Assembly: GCF_024639685.1 (NCBI RefSeq)
Contig: NZ_JAHEHX010000019.1
Coordinates: 372,001-436,000 of the forward strand
DNA: 64,000 nucleotides
Origin: Polaribacter sp.
GTDB lineage: Bacteria > Bacteroidota > Bacteroidia > Flavobacteriales > Flavobacteriaceae
Direction of reading: 5' to 3'
This document shows, one piece after another, positions 63,355 to 64,000 of the stretch. The position numbers and the translations under genes were made by a program. Under the pieces are notes generated by a model, which ran no database searches, was not told the DNA's origin, and saw nothing but the letters and a program-made list of their open reading frames with translations. Positions within the stretch are counted from its first letter, which is position 1. Each line of letters opens with the position of its first letter.

Positions 63355-64000
63355 CTACGAAATTACTCCAGAACCTAACAACTCTTCATTTTTATACCAG
63401 GCTACAAATTGCCCTTCTTGAATGGCAGATTGTTTGTTTTTAAATTCAACATACAGCCCTGTATCTACTTTATGTAACGTGGCTTTTTCTAATGCTTGTC
63501 TGTATCTTATTCTAGCATCAACCTTCATGGTTTCACCAGATTTTAGTCTTAAATCTTCACGAACCAAATGTATTTCGTCATTAGCAACAAACAACACATT
63601 TCTATACAAACCTTGGTGTTGTTTACCTTCTCCTGTATAAATTAGATTGTCTATTACATCAGTTTCAATTACATATAATGCTTCTTTTGTGCCACCTACA
63701 TTTAAGCCTTTACGTTGTCCTTTTGTAAAATAATGTGCTCCTTGATGTGAACCTACAATTTTACCATCGGTTTTATGATATACAAATTTGGTTGATAGGT
63801 GGTTTAACTCCTCTTCTTTAGTTTTAAACTGTGGTTGTTCTTTTACATACTCAGAAAAATCAGCAGGAATTGTAACTATATCTCCTTTTTTAGGCTGTAG
63901 TTTTTGTTGTAAAAATTCTGGCAAACGTACTTTACCAATAAAACATAAACCTTGAGAATCTTTCTTTTCTGCAGTAATTAAATCTGCTTCTTTTGCAATT
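63355..64000 (-). CDS. mnmA: tRNA-specific 2-thiouridylase MnmA, 3' part
   Basis: Inserts sulfur at C2 of U34 in tRNAs for Lys, Glu and Gln, using ATP and a persulfide relay; cytosolic. The track shows 189 aa from an internal TTG, but the frame is open to the window edge (IAKEADLITAEKKDSQGLCFIGKVRLPEFLQQKL). The visible part therefore carries the second catalytic Cys in SQGLCFIG and the C-terminal beta domain (VSHVRE-like HLVREDLRL, RIRYRQALEKATL, EGQFVAWYKNEELLGSGVI). About half of the protein, with the PP-loop, lies beyond the right edge. Confidence 0.93.
   Translation of the reverse strand, partial: IAKEADLITAEKKDSQGLCFIGKVRLPEFLQQKLQPKKGDIVTIPADFSEYVKEQPQFKTKEEELNHLSTKFVYHKTDGKIVGSHQGAHYFTKGQRKGLNVGGTKEALYVIETDVIDNLIYTGEGKQHQGLYRNVLFVANDEIHLVREDLRLKSGETMKVDARIRYRQALEKATLHKVDTGLYVEFKNKQSAIQEGQFVAWYKNEELLGSGVIS

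Overview
The window is a stretch of AT-rich chromosome from a member of the Bacteroidota, most likely family Flavobacteriaceae (a Polaribacter- or Tenacibaculum-like marine bacterium is my guess, not shown). The evidence is the gliding lipoprotein GldI, family-typical proteins (DUF4290, DUF1015, a LuxC-like acyl-CoA reductase beside a ferredoxin and serC), near absence of Shine-Dalgarno sequences, several TTG/GTG starts, and many Bacteroidota-type promoters (TTG-N17-21-TAnnTTTG). Nearly all genes are housekeeping genes in short operons. I see no prophage, insertion sequence, CRISPR array, tRNA or rRNA.

Layout. 1-1172: an MFS transporter broken by two homopolymer frameshifts. 1311-4088: aconitase B. 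4331-4634: RNase P RNA. 4795-6551: grpE-dnaJ. 6673-8628: a DUF4290 gene and murA. 8760-11081: a UvrD/PcrA helicase. 12036-15482: a cobalamin-uptake locus, with a btuB-like TonB receptor behind a cobalamin riboswitch and a divergent btuF-like lipoprotein. 15543-20144: parE-parC. 20399-25738: lysA, then FAH-family, GNAT, lipoprotein and topB genes. 25735-28241: a secreted aminopeptidase P, a frameshifted NAD(P)-binding protein and a VF530 protein. 28374-31065: gcvT, ychF and a ferredoxin. 31135-37310: acyl-CoA reductase, serC, a SerA-like gene, DUF1015, YggS and an exonuclease/GIY-YIG fusion. 37579-39922: ion channel, miaA, OmpH. 39971-44099: pheT, pyrD and a LysE exporter that lacks a normal start. 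44273-48272: a compact operon of DHH phosphoesterase, gldI, FKBP, cyclophilin-FKBP and PAP2. 48360-51298: phoD-like, ndk, DUF721 and recF. 51413-57655: TPR protein, ribH, a small membrane protein, mutL, two rhomboids and an EEP protein. 57679-64000: ABM monooxygenase, mtaB, hydrolase, lytic transglycosylase, ywbE, cold-shock protein, FabK/NMO, a gene with an in-frame stop, and the 3' part of mnmA.

There is no obvious new multi-gene system. The most unusual item is the SerA-like protein next to serC. It keeps the full fold and length but has lost essentially every active-site signature of D-3-phosphoglycerate dehydrogenase, so it looks like a pseudoenzyme or a protein with a new function. Other points of interest are a MurA with Asp at the fosfomycin-target Cys, a MutL without the endonuclease motif, a DnaJ with half a zinc finger, a degenerate GIY-YIG domain, two facing promoters sharing a 14-bp palindrome, and a set of disrupted genes (three +1 homopolymer indels, one nonsense codon, one missing start codon). 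The last group is either real gene decay or sequencing error.
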